From the NCBI RefSeq assembly GCF_000224515.1, contig NZ_AGAF01000172.1, positions 1 through 64,000 on the forward strand: a DNA stretch of 64,000 nt. Direction: 5' to 3'. Made by a program: the position numbers and the translations under genes. Of this stretch, positions 32,267-42,157 are shown in pieces; positions within the stretch are counted from its first letter, which is position 1; each line of letters starts with the position of its first letter. The notes under the pieces were generated by a model. The model had not been told where the DNA came from, searched no databases, and saw only the letters and a list, made by a program, of their open reading frames with translations. This DNA comes from Desulfosporosinus sp. OT. GTDB taxonomy: Bacteria > Bacillota > Desulfitobacteriia > Desulfitobacteriales > Desulfitobacteriaceae.

Positions 32267-33031
32267 ATGCGCAGGCGTAAGCGACAGCTCGATGAGGGCA
32301 ATTTGCCGTTAATGGAACATATTAAAGCCCTACGCAAAGTACTAGTTATAGCAGCTTATTCTATTGCGCTTGGAACCATTATTGGATGGTTCATTAGTGA
32401 TCAAGCTTTCGCCTATTTAGCACGTCCAGTGACCCAGTTAAAAACTATTAATTTCATCACTACAACTCCAATGGAACCAATGTTGGTCAAGCTGAAAGTC
32501 TCTCTGTTTATTGGTGTTGCGCTTTCGCTTCCGATCATTATGTGGCAGATATGGAGTTTTGTGCTACCAGCATTGAAGCAAAATGAACGGAAGTATTTAT
32601 ATATTATTGTTCCTAGCTCGGTACTTCTCTTTATTGGCGGGGCTGCTTTATGTTTTTACCTGGTACTTCCTGTCGGAATTAAGTTTTTAATGTTTGCAGG
32701 TGGCGGGGGTGTTCAATCGACGCCATTTGTGACGAAAACGTCTTACTTAAGTTTTCTTCTAACCTTTCTCGTAACGTTTGGATTGGTATTTCAACTACCA
32801 ATAGTTTTGTTGATCTTAATTCGCATAGGAATATTGTCCCCCAAGACCTTAGCCAAAAAAAGGCGTTGGGCGGTATTAGCGATCATCATTATGGCTGCCG
32901 TGGTTTCCCCGACACCAGATTTGCCTACCCAACTCCTCATGGCTGGACCAATGTATCTCCTCTATGAAATTAGCATTTGGCTGGGGTATCTGGTCGCTCG
33001 GAGAAGAGAAACTGACCTAGCGTTGAAATAA
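32267..33031 (+). CDS. tatC: Sec-independent translocase TatC
   Basis: A 254-residue TatC with six predicted helices. The N-terminal MEHIKALRKVL segment and the later FxxQLP pattern (VFQLPIVLLIL) match the twin-arginine receptor. VSPTPDLPTQ is typical of the last periplasmic loop. It begins four bases after mqnC. Tat exports folded cofactor proteins, and a tatA-like gene follows. Confidence 0.92.
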   Translation: MRRRKRQLDEGNLPLMEHIKALRKVLVIAAYSIALGTIIGWFISDQAFAYLARPVTQLKTINFITTTPMEPMLVKLKVSLFIGVALSLPIIMWQIWSFVLPALKQNERKYLYIIVPSSVLLFIGGAALCFYLVLPVGIKFLMFAGGGGVQSTPFVTKTSYLSFLLTFLVTFGLVFQLPIVLLILIRIGILSPKTLAKKRRWAVLAIIIMAAVVSPTPDLPTQLLMAGPMYLLYEISIWLGYLVARRRETDLALK

Positions 33032-33044
33032 GGGGGGCGAAGAC

Positions 33045-33407
33045 ATGGGTTTGACAGAAATCATCTTAATTTTGGTTATTGCTCTTATTTTATTTGGGCC
33101 GGAGGATCTGCCGGATATCGCTCGGACGTTGGGTAAAGTAGTTTTTGAAATTCGCAAAGCAACTAATGAGTTAACTAAAGAGTTTCAAAGTTCTTTAGAT
33201 ACCCCAGCAAATGTTCTAAATAAAGCATTTGAACAGACGATTTCGTCAAAAACTTCTGAGCAGGAAACAGTCATACTACCAAAAGAAGCGGAAGATATTA
33301 GTAATGACGAGAAATTGTTGACGTATGAGGACGAAAAACCGGATGATCCACTGGCGGAACTACCATTAGATATGGTATCTTATGAAGAAAAGGGTGCAAG
33401 CAGGTGA
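33045..33407 (+). CDS. tatA: TatA/TatB-type translocase subunit
   Basis: A 120-residue protein with one N-terminal helix (residues 3-17) ending in the FGPEDLPDIARTLGK hinge and amphipathic helix, followed by an acidic, soluble tail. FGP is standard for TatA/TatB; the longer tail could make it TatB-like. GGGGGG precedes the ATG and tatC lies 13 bases upstream. A second, shorter TatA lies at 60577. Confidence 0.88.
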   Translation: MGLTEIILILVIALILFGPEDLPDIARTLGKVVFEIRKATNELTKEFQSSLDTPANVLNKAFEQTISSKTSEQETVILPKEAEDISNDEKLLTYEDEKPDDPLAELPLDMVSYEEKGASR

Positions 33408-33414
33408 ACCGCTT

Positions 33415-34383
33415 TTGAAACAACTCTGGCTCTTCAATCAGATAAATTCAGATCTACAACGGGTTGAAAAGGAACTGACAAAATTCGTGGAGACGGATTA
33501 CCCAATTCTCCATGATTCGGCTGTCCATTTATTGACTGCCGGGGGGAAACGATTGCGTCCGGCATTTACGCTCTTAGCTGGAAAGTTCTACGGTTATTCC
33601 TTGGAAAAGTTGATGCCCGTGGCTATGGCCTTAGAGCTCATTCATATGTCTTCACTAGTCCATGATGATGTCGTGGATGCATCAATGACTAGAAGAGGGC
33701 GTCCAACGGTTAAGGCTAACTGGGGTAATATAGTTTCCGTGGAGACGGGAGACTATTTATTTGCTAAATCATTGGTACTTATAGCTAAGATAGATCATCC
33801 AGAAGTTTCGCGTATCTTAGCAGAAATTAGTGTTGAAATGTGCCAGGGAGAAATTCAGCAGATTAAATCCTCCTTCGATGTAGAACAAAATCTAAAGCAG
33901 TATTACTACCGTATAAAACGTAAAACTGCCTTGTTGATCTCTGCTTGTTGCAGAATAGGGGCTTTGGTTACGGGAGCTCCTCAGCGTCAGGTTTGGGCAT
34001 TGGGTGCATATGGGCATTCACTGGGAATGGCCTTCCAGATTGTCGATGATGTTTTGGATATAACGGCCAAGGCTTCTGAATTCGGAAAACCGATCGGGGG
34101 AGATTTGCGCCAAGGTATTATGACGTTACCCATGATTCTAGCCCTTCAATTATCACAGGAGCCCTCTCGCTTAAAGGTATTGCTAGGAAAAATGGAAAAA
34201 ACGAATGATGAAGTGTCCGAGACTATTGAACTTATCAAGAGCACCGGAGCTATCGATGAATCTATGAATCTGGTCGACTTATATGTGAAGAAAGCTAAAA
34301 AACATCTTCAGGAACTCCCCTTGGTTCCAACTCGTAAAGCTTTAGAAGAGTTAGCTGAGTTTATTAGAGTTCGAAAGTTTTAA
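33415..34383 (+). CDS. hepT: Polyprenyl (heptaprenyl) diphosphate synthase component II, HepT-like
   Basis: A 322-residue trans-prenyl diphosphate synthase. The first Asp-rich motif, LVHDDVVDAS, lies near residue 80, followed by GRPTVKANWG; the second, FQIVDDVLD, lies near residue 210. GGKRLRPAF binds the diphosphate. It probably pairs with the HepS-like protein at the head of the operon to make the menaquinone side chain. TTG 33415 has AGGTGA seven bases upstream, overlapping the tatA stop; the longer frame from 33382 lacks a ribosome site. Confidence 0.85.
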   Translation: MKQLWLFNQINSDLQRVEKELTKFVETDYPILHDSAVHLLTAGGKRLRPAFTLLAGKFYGYSLEKLMPVAMALELIHMSSLVHDDVVDASMTRRGRPTVKANWGNIVSVETGDYLFAKSLVLIAKIDHPEVSRILAEISVEMCQGEIQQIKSSFDVEQNLKQYYYRIKRKTALLISACCRIGALVTGAPQRQVWALGAYGHSLGMAFQIVDDVLDITAKASEFGKPIGGDLRQGIMTLPMILALQLSQEPSRLKVLLGKMEKTNDEVSETIELIKSTGAIDESMNLVDLYVKKAKKHLQELPLVPTRKALEELAEFIRVRKF

Positions 34384-34410
34384 GTTCCCATTTGAAGATT
34401 TAGACAATTA

Positions 34411-34452
34411 AAAGGAACCTTGTAATTACATGAATTACAGGTTCCTTTTTTT
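34411..34452 (+). terminator. Terminator of the menaquinone/Tat operon
   Basis: AAAGGAACCT and AGGTTCCTTT close a hairpin with inner GTAATT/AATTAC, followed by a run of T. Confidence 0.9.
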
Positions 34453-34606
34453 GTTCCATATATTGGGTAAATGAAACTATATTCAAATCAAATGACTTAT
34501 GTTAAAATGAAGTCGAATTTGTGAATAATTTGTGATATTTATGAAATATATATGTTATTATGTCGAATAATATCGAATTAACGCCTAAAAGACGGAGGTC
34601 AACCTA

Positions 34607-35860
34607 ATGATTTTCAAGAGAATGGGGAGCAGGGTCAAACAATCGTTCGCTAAGGTAGGGCGCTTTATTACCGGCAGCAAGAAGAAGTTGTTAAGCTTTA
34701 ACCGCAAACAACTGTTGTTAGTCGGTTTAGGCGGTGTTGTAGCGATTTCTCTGCTAACTGGGGTGGCTTTAAAGGTAACATCGACGCCACAATTCTGTAG
34801 CAGCTGCCATGAAATGTCCCCAGAATACGCTACTTGGGAAACCAGTTCTCATTCTAAGATTGCATGTGTCACTTGTCACATAGAACCGGGTGCCGTGAGT
34901 TTGGTTACGCATAAGATGAGTTCGCTTAAACAATTATATTTACATCTTACGGGGAAAATCCCAGAAACAATCGTTATGCCTGACCCGATAAAAAATGAAG
35001 TGTGCGAAGAATGTCATAGTACTGCGCGTAAAGTGACGGCATCGGGGGATATCATCATTCCTCATGACAAACATCTCCAACAAGGGATTGCTTGTGTAGC
35101 CTGTCACGCTGGTGTGGTTCACGGTTATGTTGTCGAACGGGGTTTAACGGCGAAAAAAGATGATTCGACTTGGACGGCAACTAAAGCCGAAACAGTAAGC
35201 ACCTTTGATGATACAAAACTGGCAATGGAAGTATGCCTTAACTGTCACGAACAAGTAAACGAAGGGAAGAAGCCCTGGTTAGAGAACCAAGGCCAAGGGC
35301 AGACGGAAAAGCAGCGAGCGGAGGAACAGGGACAACTGAAACAAGTGGCAGCCAATGCTACCGGTAAGCTTTCTGAGCCCGCCCAATCCGTAACGCCCAC
35401 CAATATCAGCGGATTGCACCCTCCCATGAATTGCAGTGCGTGTCACACAGCAATCAAGACCCCTGATTCTCATCAAAAGGACGATTGGAAAACAACTCAC
35501 GGAATTACTGCCAGCCAAGATGTCACTTATTGTGCATCCTGCCATTCACGGGAAAAAGAGCGTGTTCTGGTTACCAAGAATACCAAGGTACAAGATTATG
35601 CTCGTAGCAACACATTTTGCGCAGATTGTCATGCCAAGCGGCCTGAAGGGCACTTAGCCGGCAAAGAAGAATGGTTGCCGGCCCATCCTGTGGTCATACA
35701 GTCTAAAGGATCTGACGGTTGTCTAACTTGTCATGATATTGACAAGCCAACCCCTCAGCCTCAATCACCACAAAACCAGCTTCCAGGACAAGCGCTTTCT
35801 AGTCCTAACCCGGTTAACTGTAATCAATGTCACTGGTTCAAAAACAATAAGGTCAACTAA
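34607..35860 (+). CDS. Membrane-anchored decaheme cytochrome c (NapC/NirT-like N-terminus)
   Basis: A 417-residue protein with one N-terminal membrane helix (residues about 36-55, after a Lys/Arg-rich stretch) and ten CxxCH heme sites. The first hemes resemble the NapC/NirT quinol oxidase family (FCSSCHEMSPE, then CVTCHIEPG). It could take electrons from menaquinol and pass them outward. A Gln-rich linker lies between hemes 5 and 6, and a Pro/Gln segment before heme 10. GACGGAGGT precedes the ATG. It is the first of six genes that form the cytochrome cluster. Redox partners are inferred. Confidence 0.85.
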   Translation: MIFKRMGSRVKQSFAKVGRFITGSKKKLLSFNRKQLLLVGLGGVVAISLLTGVALKVTSTPQFCSSCHEMSPEYATWETSSHSKIACVTCHIEPGAVSLVTHKMSSLKQLYLHLTGKIPETIVMPDPIKNEVCEECHSTARKVTASGDIIIPHDKHLQQGIACVACHAGVVHGYVVERGLTAKKDDSTWTATKAETVSTFDDTKLAMEVCLNCHEQVNEGKKPWLENQGQGQTEKQRAEEQGQLKQVAANATGKLSEPAQSVTPTNISGLHPPMNCSACHTAIKTPDSHQKDDWKTTHGITASQDVTYCASCHSREKERVLVTKNTKVQDYARSNTFCADCHAKRPEGHLAGKEEWLPAHPVVIQSKGSDGCLTCHDIDKPTPQPQSPQNQLPGQALSSPNPVNCNQCHWFKNNKVN

Positions 35861-36116
35861 AGTTGGATTATAACGTTAATAGGTTAAAACCCACTAAAGA
35901 TTATTAATGAGCAGTGTAAGAGGCTATCTTCTACCGGTAGAGATCAGATATCCGGTTCGTAGTGAGGTCTGCTTACACTGCCATATTTTCTCCTGTACTA
36001 CGAAACGTTTTTTGCGCACCAGATTGTGAAGTTTGCAACAATGCGTCATGAATTTAACCAGGATTGACCGGAGTAATGTTATATACCCCAGTAATAGTGG
36101 AGAGGAGGGCTGCGTT

Positions 36117-37262
36117 ATAAGCGTCAAATTGTTTAAAACCAAGAAGAAATTTTTACTAATTGTTCTTTTTATACTAGTTGGCTTAGCAGCCCTCTTCTGG
36201 GGAACATTTCAGAAGACATCCGAGACTTCTTATTGTTCATCGTGTCATCTAATGAAACCTGAATTTTATACCTTGCAAGCTTCATCGCACAGTCAGTTAG
36301 AATGCGTTGCCTGCCATGTTGAGCCGGGTATCATGACCAAAGTCAAGTATAAGCTTATTACCGTAGAGGAGCTGTTTGCCACTCTTACGGGTAATTATGG
36401 GATTGCGATTACATCGACAACACCGATCCCAGATGCAACATGTACTCAATGTCATGACATGAATACACGGAAGGTGACTCCTTCCGGAGATCTTATTATC
36501 CCGCATAGCAACCACACCCAAGCGGGGGTCAGTTGTACTGAATGCCATACTGGGGTTGCTCATGGAAATATAGCAGAGAAACGGGCGACCTTCGTAACAG
36601 ATTACGGAAAATGGGACGAATCAACAGGAAAAAACTTCATGTCAGATGTGTCAAGTATTCGACCGAACATGGATGTCTGTATAAATTGCCATAAAGTACG
36701 AAACGAACCCTTAAATTGTAGTGCTTGTCACACAACCTCGATGACCCCGAGTTCGCATAAGGCTGAAACCTTTATTAACGGGGGACATGGAGAACTGGCA
36801 AGCAAGGATATTAAGAGTTGCGATTCATGTCACTCCTATATGAGTAAGGAGCCAGTAGCAGTTTCCAAAGAGAATGATGGTGCTTTTCAACAGTTTCTTG
36901 CTAAGGACAATGGAAAGTCGTCGATCATATCAGCAAGTGACTATGCCAAAGCTAACACGTTCTGTAAGGATTGTCACCAAAAACGTCCTCCAAGTCATAT
37001 AGAAGATTTCAAGCAGACTCATGGGGGTTTGGCGGAGCAAAATAAAGATAGGTGTTTTACCTGTCATGACAACAATCCACGAGGGGATTCCCCGGTAACG
37101 AAGGTTACTTGTGCTTCCTGTCACCCGTCGATTCACAATAAAATTCCCTGGCAACGGAGCCATCCAGTTCCCTTACCGGAAAAACCGCAAGTAACTGAGT
37201 TCTGTTATACCTGTCACAGCGAAAATACGTGCGGGAAATGTCATTCATCAAGTAAAAAATAA
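36117..37262 (+). CDS. Membrane-anchored dodecaheme cytochrome c (NapC/NirT-like N-terminus)
   Basis: About 381 residues with one N-terminal helix and twelve CxxCH sites. The opening hemes (YCSSCHLMKPE, then CVACHVEPG) parallel the preceding decaheme protein, so the two are paralogues with a probable menaquinol-oxidising role. The start is unclear. The only good ribosome site, AGGAGGG at 36103-36109, lies seven bases before an in-frame ATA at 36117. The nearest standard codons are TTG 36129, too far from that site, and ATG 36048, without one. The listed start assumes ATA. Heme content and family are certain, the start is not. Confidence 0.8.
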   Translation: MSVKLFKTKKKFLLIVLFILVGLAALFWGTFQKTSETSYCSSCHLMKPEFYTLQASSHSQLECVACHVEPGIMTKVKYKLITVEELFATLTGNYGIAITSTTPIPDATCTQCHDMNTRKVTPSGDLIIPHSNHTQAGVSCTECHTGVAHGNIAEKRATFVTDYGKWDESTGKNFMSDVSSIRPNMDVCINCHKVRNEPLNCSACHTTSMTPSSHKAETFINGGHGELASKDIKSCDSCHSYMSKEPVAVSKENDGAFQQFLAKDNGKSSIISASDYAKANTFCKDCHQKRPPSHIEDFKQTHGGLAEQNKDRCFTCHDNNPRGDSPVTKVTCASCHPSIHNKIPWQRSHPVPLPEKPQVTEFCYTCHSENTCGKCHSSSKK

Positions 37263-37295
37263 AATTGAACCTTTTAAAAATTGGGAGGAATCAAA

Positions 37296-38000
37296 ATGAT
37301 TGAAAATAACTTGGTTTTAAATAATAAAGTTGGAACCATCAGGGTACAACAGCCGCCTTCTATTAAGTCTCCTAAATCTCGAAAGGATAGCTTCACACCT
37401 TTGACCAGCGCAATTTTAATTCTCTTAACTCTGGTAGTAAGTGTAGGAGGATGGTACGGTGTCGGAAAATATTTCTTCTGGAGCGATCTTGACATGAAGA
37501 GAGTCAATGCCCAGTTGGAATTTTACAAACAAAAAGTGCAGACGGAACCTAATAACACCGAAGCAAGAGTAAATCTCGGATACACCTACTTCCTTAAGGG
37601 AAACGATGGTCAGGCGATTCAAGAATTTAACCAAGTATTAGTTATTGATCCTAAGGATTTCGATGCCTATTACAACTTAAGCTTGGTTTTGATTAAAGAA
37701 AAAAGATACAACGAGGCCTTACAAAAGTTAAGTAAAGCAGGTGAACTTTCACCTCGGGACTACAAGGTGCCTTTCCAAAAGGGGATAGTCTATCGAAACC
37801 TGAAAATGTATAAAGAAGCGACAGATTCGTTAAGTCAAGCTAATAAGCTGATGCCGGCAAATACCGATATTATCTATGAGATTGGTATGGTAGCAGAAGC
37901 TCAAGGGCAAAAAGATGAAGCTACCCAGATCTACAAACAAGTTCTCTCGTACGATCCACTTTACAAACCCGCCATCGCAGCTTTAGAGCGTCTCAAGTAA
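37296..38000 (+). CDS. Membrane-anchored TPR protein
   Basis: A 234-residue protein with a cytoplasmic N-terminus, one helix near residues 35-55, then about four tetratricopeptide repeats (ARVNLGYTYFLKGN, AYYNLSLVLIKEKRY, VPFQKGIVYRNLKMYKEA). TPR arrays bind other proteins; here the likely role is assembly or holding of the surface cytochromes. GGGAGGA precedes ATG 37296, 34 bases after the cytochrome stop. The partner is not identifiable from sequence. Confidence 0.82.
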   Translation: MIENNLVLNNKVGTIRVQQPPSIKSPKSRKDSFTPLTSAILILLTLVVSVGGWYGVGKYFFWSDLDMKRVNAQLEFYKQKVQTEPNNTEARVNLGYTYFLKGNDGQAIQEFNQVLVIDPKDFDAYYNLSLVLIKEKRYNEALQKLSKAGELSPRDYKVPFQKGIVYRNLKMYKEATDSLSQANKLMPANTDIIYEIGMVAEAQGQKDEATQIYKQVLSYDPLYKPAIAALERLK

Positions 38001-38018
38001 TAGGGATGGAGTGAGATA

Positions 38019-39002
38019 ATGAAAAAAAATAAAGTGTATTTTAGTATGTTAGCAACATTTGTTCTAGTAACCACAGTGTTTTGCTATTTCTTCCTATGGA
38101 AAGACACCAACTTATCGGCGCAGGTTCAGAAGGTGGTCAATAGTAAGGCTCAACCAGTCTTTAGCGAGATGATCTACGGCGGTTTCGGTGACGACGCCCT
38201 CAACAAACCCATGGATGTTGCTGTAATAGACCAATTTATCTATGTAACAGACACTAATAATAAACGAGTTCAGGTCTTTGACCTAGGGGGAACACCTTTC
38301 TTCAAATTTGGCAAAGAAGGGACAGGAAAAGGAGAATTTAAATTTCCTTATGGGATTGCTGGGGATAAACAAGGCCAAGTTTATGTTTCCGATCTCTACA
38401 ATGGTTGTATCTCCGTATTTGATAGCAAAGGGAAATTTATAAAGTATTTTGCTGAGAAGGGTCCCAATGAAAAGATCATCGAAGCACCTGGTAGTCTGAG
38501 GATTTTCGGTGACAAACTTTATGTTACAGATATCAAGAAAAGTAAAGTGCTTGTCTTCGATCTAGAAGGAAAGCTTCTCAAGGAAATTGGAGGGCTAGGC
38601 CAGAAAGCAGGGCAGTTTCAGGCACCAAACGCGCTTACGGTCGATAAAGACGGCAACCTGTATGTAGTGGATACTGGCAATCAAAGAGTACAGGTCTTTG
38701 ACAAAGATTACAAATATGTACGCGCCATTAACGGGTCTGCAAATGGCGTTGGTGATTCTATATTCGTGAACCCCCGAGGGATTGGGATTGACTCCCGAGG
38801 TATCCTCTACGTTGTAAGTAATCTTACCCATTTTGTCTATGGGTTTGATATTAGTGACAAGTCTGACAAGAAACTTTTTACTTTTGGTGGCAACGGGGAA
38901 TCCAATACACAGTTTTCTCTGCCGAACGGACTCTTTGTAGACGAAAACGACAACGTCTACATTACCGATTCCTCGAACCAGAGAGTAGCTGTGTATAAGT
39001 AA
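38019..39002 (+). CDS. NHL-repeat beta-propeller protein, membrane anchored
   Basis: A 327-residue protein with an N-terminal helix or signal anchor (residues about 8-27) and six NHL-type repeats. Repeats carry the pattern of VYVTDTNNKRVQVFD, LYVVDTGNQRVQVFD and VYITDSSNQRVAVYK. NHL propellers are protein or glycan binding scaffolds. It is placed 19 bases after the TPR gene and directly before the hexaheme cytochrome. A paralogue lies at 41084. Function in electron transfer is inferred from position only. Confidence 0.85.
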   Translation: MKKNKVYFSMLATFVLVTTVFCYFFLWKDTNLSAQVQKVVNSKAQPVFSEMIYGGFGDDALNKPMDVAVIDQFIYVTDTNNKRVQVFDLGGTPFFKFGKEGTGKGEFKFPYGIAGDKQGQVYVSDLYNGCISVFDSKGKFIKYFAEKGPNEKIIEAPGSLRIFGDKLYVTDIKKSKVLVFDLEGKLLKEIGGLGQKAGQFQAPNALTVDKDGNLYVVDTGNQRVQVFDKDYKYVRAINGSANGVGDSIFVNPRGIGIDSRGILYVVSNLTHFVYGFDISDKSDKKLFTFGGNGESNTQFSLPNGLFVDENDNVYITDSSNQRVAVYK

Positions 39003-39115
39003 TATGGATTCATCAATGGGATTATCGAGAGGGGGGGTCCTATAGGCAAGGCTAGATAAGGCATATAGGAAGAAGGAAATTGTTCTGCGCAAAAAGAAGG
39101 AGGGTAACAGATTAG

Positions 39116-40855
39116 ATGAAGAAAAGATTTTTAGGCTCCGTACTTGGGCTCACTATGGTATTATCATTATCCATAGTAGGCGTAGCTTTCGCAGCCAATA
39201 CTAGTGGTGATGGCACTAACACCGCTGGAGGAACTTATCCTATTCAATATCCTGTTGGTGATCAGGTACCGGGAAATGATCTCACAACTACTATTTCCAC
39301 GACAGACGCCGCTCATGACAATGGTCTATTTAATGCCAACCAAACTGGGGTAGGTGTAGGAACTAATGATAGTACAACAGCCACTTCAGTAGCTAAAGTC
39401 AAACCTAATGAGAGAGTTCACGGGGAGTACCAAAACAACACTGACTCCTGTGCAAGCTGTCACCAAACACACACCGCGGCAGGAGATAACTTACTCTTTA
39501 AAGATGGTGTGTATGATACCTGTATTGCCTGTCATGATGGTACACTTGGCGTCTTAAACGTTTTTGATGGTTCTACAGCTGGAACCTTTGGTGGCAACAA
39601 GGCCGGAAACGCATCAATGCATTTATCGACAGGTGCTATGGAAACCAAAGCGGCGCCTGGTGGTAACCATCAGGATACAAGCGCAAATGTCGATGGAGGA
39701 ACAGGCTGGAACTCAGAATTCAACTGTGCAAGCTGCCATTCTCCACACGGTTCATACAGTGATCGTTTGCTTAACTACAACCCGAACGGTATCGGTAGCA
39801 CTGATATGTATTTCGAAAAAACAGTTGGAACTTATTTAAATGCAGACGGAACTCCGTCTACTGGCAATGTTCCGGTAAAAAGCGGTGGTCTGAAATTAGT
39901 TGGGGGAACAGTATACACTACTTTGCCAGCGACTACTGCCGTACCCGTTGACGTCATTGCCTATAGAACGACGGCCGGAGATGCTTCTTTGGGAGCAAAT
40001 CCTGTTTCCCAGGAAGCTTCAAGCGTTCCAGTTATTGTTTTGATGAAAAAAAGTGGTACAACTTGGGTTCGTGATATAACTCCATGGATTAATGACTCCG
40101 CGGGTAGTGGTAAGTATACAACATTTACCAACTTCTATGATACTAGCAAAGCGAAACTTTCATACTCTCCAAACCCCACCACAAGCACTGATCTAATCCT
40201 TAAGCTTGGATATGCATATGCTAAAGACGGTCTTGCAACCGGTCTTACTAAAGTTGCAACAGTAGACATTTCTCGAGCAGTCGTTGTTAAATTTGACTTC
40301 AGCTCAATTGATGAAGGAAACTTTAATGGTATACCAGTTAAACAAGTCGATATCAATAGCTACGCTAAGGCTGGGTATGGTGCGCAAATTGCTAATTTCT
40401 GTGCCGCTTGCCACACGGATTACCTTGCTAAATCCGGAACTCAAACAGGTGTATGGTCTCAAGCATTCCGTCACACCACAACTAGCGACACCTATACCTG
40501 CTTGAAGTGTCACTTCGCTCATGGTACAGACGCTACTGTAATGCTCGATTCCAAAGATCAATCAGTTGCAACATTGAGTGCGCCAGGAGGACAATTTGCC
40601 GGTGATGTGGCAGCCGCAACAAACTACATGCTCGATGTGAACCCATCTTCAGCTCTCAAACGTTACACGAACATGTCAGTTTGCTGGAAGTGCCATACCA
40701 GCTCCCACTCCGGAGACTTTATCAACAACGAATGGGTACAAGGAGGCGTCAGCTCCGGTGTTAATGCTTCTACTGAGTATAGCACTGGTGGTACAAACCT
40801 TCCTACTGGTTGGGTAGATCCTAATGCAACTACTCTCCCTTACGGTACTAAATAA
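39116..40855 (+). CDS. Secreted hexaheme cytochrome c
   Basis: A 579-residue exported protein with a clear signal peptide (cleavage near AFA, residue 26) and six CxxCH sites. The order is CASCHQTH, CIACHDG, CASCHSPHG, a long Thr/Ser/Gly-rich insert of about 200 residues, then CAACH, CLKCHFAHG and CWKCH. There is no membrane anchor or lipobox. A strong AAGGAGGG leader and its own terminator suggest high expression. The six-heme number recalls polymerising extracellular cytochromes, but no such assembly can be claimed from sequence. Its heme order matches the FnIII-linked protein at 42260. Confidence 0.87.
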   Translation: MKKRFLGSVLGLTMVLSLSIVGVAFAANTSGDGTNTAGGTYPIQYPVGDQVPGNDLTTTISTTDAAHDNGLFNANQTGVGVGTNDSTTATSVAKVKPNERVHGEYQNNTDSCASCHQTHTAAGDNLLFKDGVYDTCIACHDGTLGVLNVFDGSTAGTFGGNKAGNASMHLSTGAMETKAAPGGNHQDTSANVDGGTGWNSEFNCASCHSPHGSYSDRLLNYNPNGIGSTDMYFEKTVGTYLNADGTPSTGNVPVKSGGLKLVGGTVYTTLPATTAVPVDVIAYRTTAGDASLGANPVSQEASSVPVIVLMKKSGTTWVRDITPWINDSAGSGKYTTFTNFYDTSKAKLSYSPNPTTSTDLILKLGYAYAKDGLATGLTKVATVDISRAVVVKFDFSSIDEGNFNGIPVKQVDINSYAKAGYGAQIANFCAACHTDYLAKSGTQTGVWSQAFRHTTTSDTYTCLKCHFAHGTDATVMLDSKDQSVATLSAPGGQFAGDVAAATNYMLDVNPSSALKRYTNMSVCWKCHTSSHSGDFINNEWVQGGVSSGVNASTEYSTGGTNLPTGWVDPNATTLPYGTK

Positions 40856-40894
40856 TTATAACCAAGAAGTAGAAATAAACGTCTAAACCAACAG

Positions 40895-40923
40895 AAACCA
40901 CCTGCCTAGTGCAGGTGGTTTCT
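40895..40923 (+). terminator. Terminator after hexaheme cytochrome
   Basis: AAACCACCTGC and GCAGGTGGTTT form a perfect 11-bp stem with a five-base loop. The following T-run is short. Confidence 0.8.
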
Positions 40924-41083
40924 CTAAAAACCCCCTAACTAGATTTGAGGCAGACCTCTTATTCGGTTAAATAATTACATGGAGGGGTTATGTAATGGAT
41001 AAACTAATCTGAAAGTACACCAGATACACGCGGACCGCTTAAGAAAAATTGTCCGCCTTGTACTGGGGAAGAAGGTTAAAGAT

Positions 41084-42115
41084 ATGGCTTTTTCACGATT
41101 CGCCCGATTCACACGGAAATTTTTTTCTAAGAAATACCGCTTAATTGCTGTTTTAATATTGTTGGTTGTTATCGGAATCGGAGGATACTGGTGGAAAGTT
41201 CATTCTCGCTTCCCGGTTGCTCCCTTAACTGCTGAAACTGTAAAAGCTGGTCTACCTCATTACCTATATACGATTGATGGAAGAAATAATTCATACAATC
41301 CCGCCAATTCGGGCAATTCACTCAAGGGTCCGTTAGCTGTCGCAGTTTCCGCTGACCGTGTCTTTGTAGCGGATACTGGACACTCGCAGGTACAGGTCTA
41401 TAGCCGTAATGGTAAATGGGTCGCTACTTGGGGATATGGGAAGTTGAATTATCCCTTTGCACTCACTTTCAGTAATAATATGCTATATGTTGCTGATTCC
41501 AACTTAATGGAACTCTTTGTTTTTGATGCTAAAGGTAATGAGCAGAAGCCGCTGCTAAATAAGCAAAGGTTGCAATTAACGACTGGTAAACAGGGTGAAA
41601 TTATTCGTCCGACAGCAGTTCAGGTCGGGGCTAATAACCTTATGTATGTGGCGGATGTGGGCAATCAGGTGGTGTTAGTCATGGATACTAGCGGAAAAAT
41701 TCTGCGATATTTTGGTGGAGCAGGGACGACAGCCGGTAAATTTCAATATCCTAATGCCTTATACGTAGGGAAAAATGACACGGTTTATGTGTCAGACTCT
41801 AATAACGGCCGGATTCAGATCTTTGATCAGCAAGGACATTTTTTGTCTAAGATTACTGGATCACAAGGGAAAAATGGTCCGCTGGCTTTGCCAAGAGGTT
41901 TGGCAGTCACCGATTCAGGTTTTGTTTTGGTTGTCGATGTTTTTATGCATAGTGTTAGAGCTTATGATGAGACTGGTTCTGAGTTATGGACCTTCGGTGG
42001 GATGGGCAGTGGTAACGGGCAGTTTAACTTCCCTAATGGACTATGCGTTGATACTGACGGAAGAATTTATATAACTGATCGAGAAAATAACCGGGTGCAG
42101 GTTTTCGGCTACTAA
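41084..42115 (+). CDS. NHL-repeat beta-propeller protein, membrane anchored (second copy)
   Basis: A 343-residue paralogue of the protein at 38019. An N-terminal helix (residues about 16-38, ending in YWWKVHSRF) is followed by six NHL repeats, such as VFVADTGHSQVQVYS, VYVSDSNNGRIQIFD and IYITDRENNRVQVFG. The Lys/Arg-rich start suggests a cytoplasmic N-terminus and an external propeller. It lies between the hexaheme cytochrome and its FnIII-containing relative. Likely a structural or docking role in the envelope; unproven. Confidence 0.85.
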   Translation: MAFSRFARFTRKFFSKKYRLIAVLILLVVIGIGGYWWKVHSRFPVAPLTAETVKAGLPHYLYTIDGRNNSYNPANSGNSLKGPLAVAVSADRVFVADTGHSQVQVYSRNGKWVATWGYGKLNYPFALTFSNNMLYVADSNLMELFVFDAKGNEQKPLLNKQRLQLTTGKQGEIIRPTAVQVGANNLMYVADVGNQVVLVMDTSGKILRYFGGAGTTAGKFQYPNALYVGKNDTVYVSDSNNGRIQIFDQQGHFLSKITGSQGKNGPLALPRGLAVTDSGFVLVVDVFMHSVRAYDETGSELWTFGGMGSGNGQFNFPNGLCVDTDGRIYITDRENNRVQVFGY

Positions 42116-42157
42116 GGATAGAAAACCTACGCCTCTTTCATAAATTTTGAACAGAGT

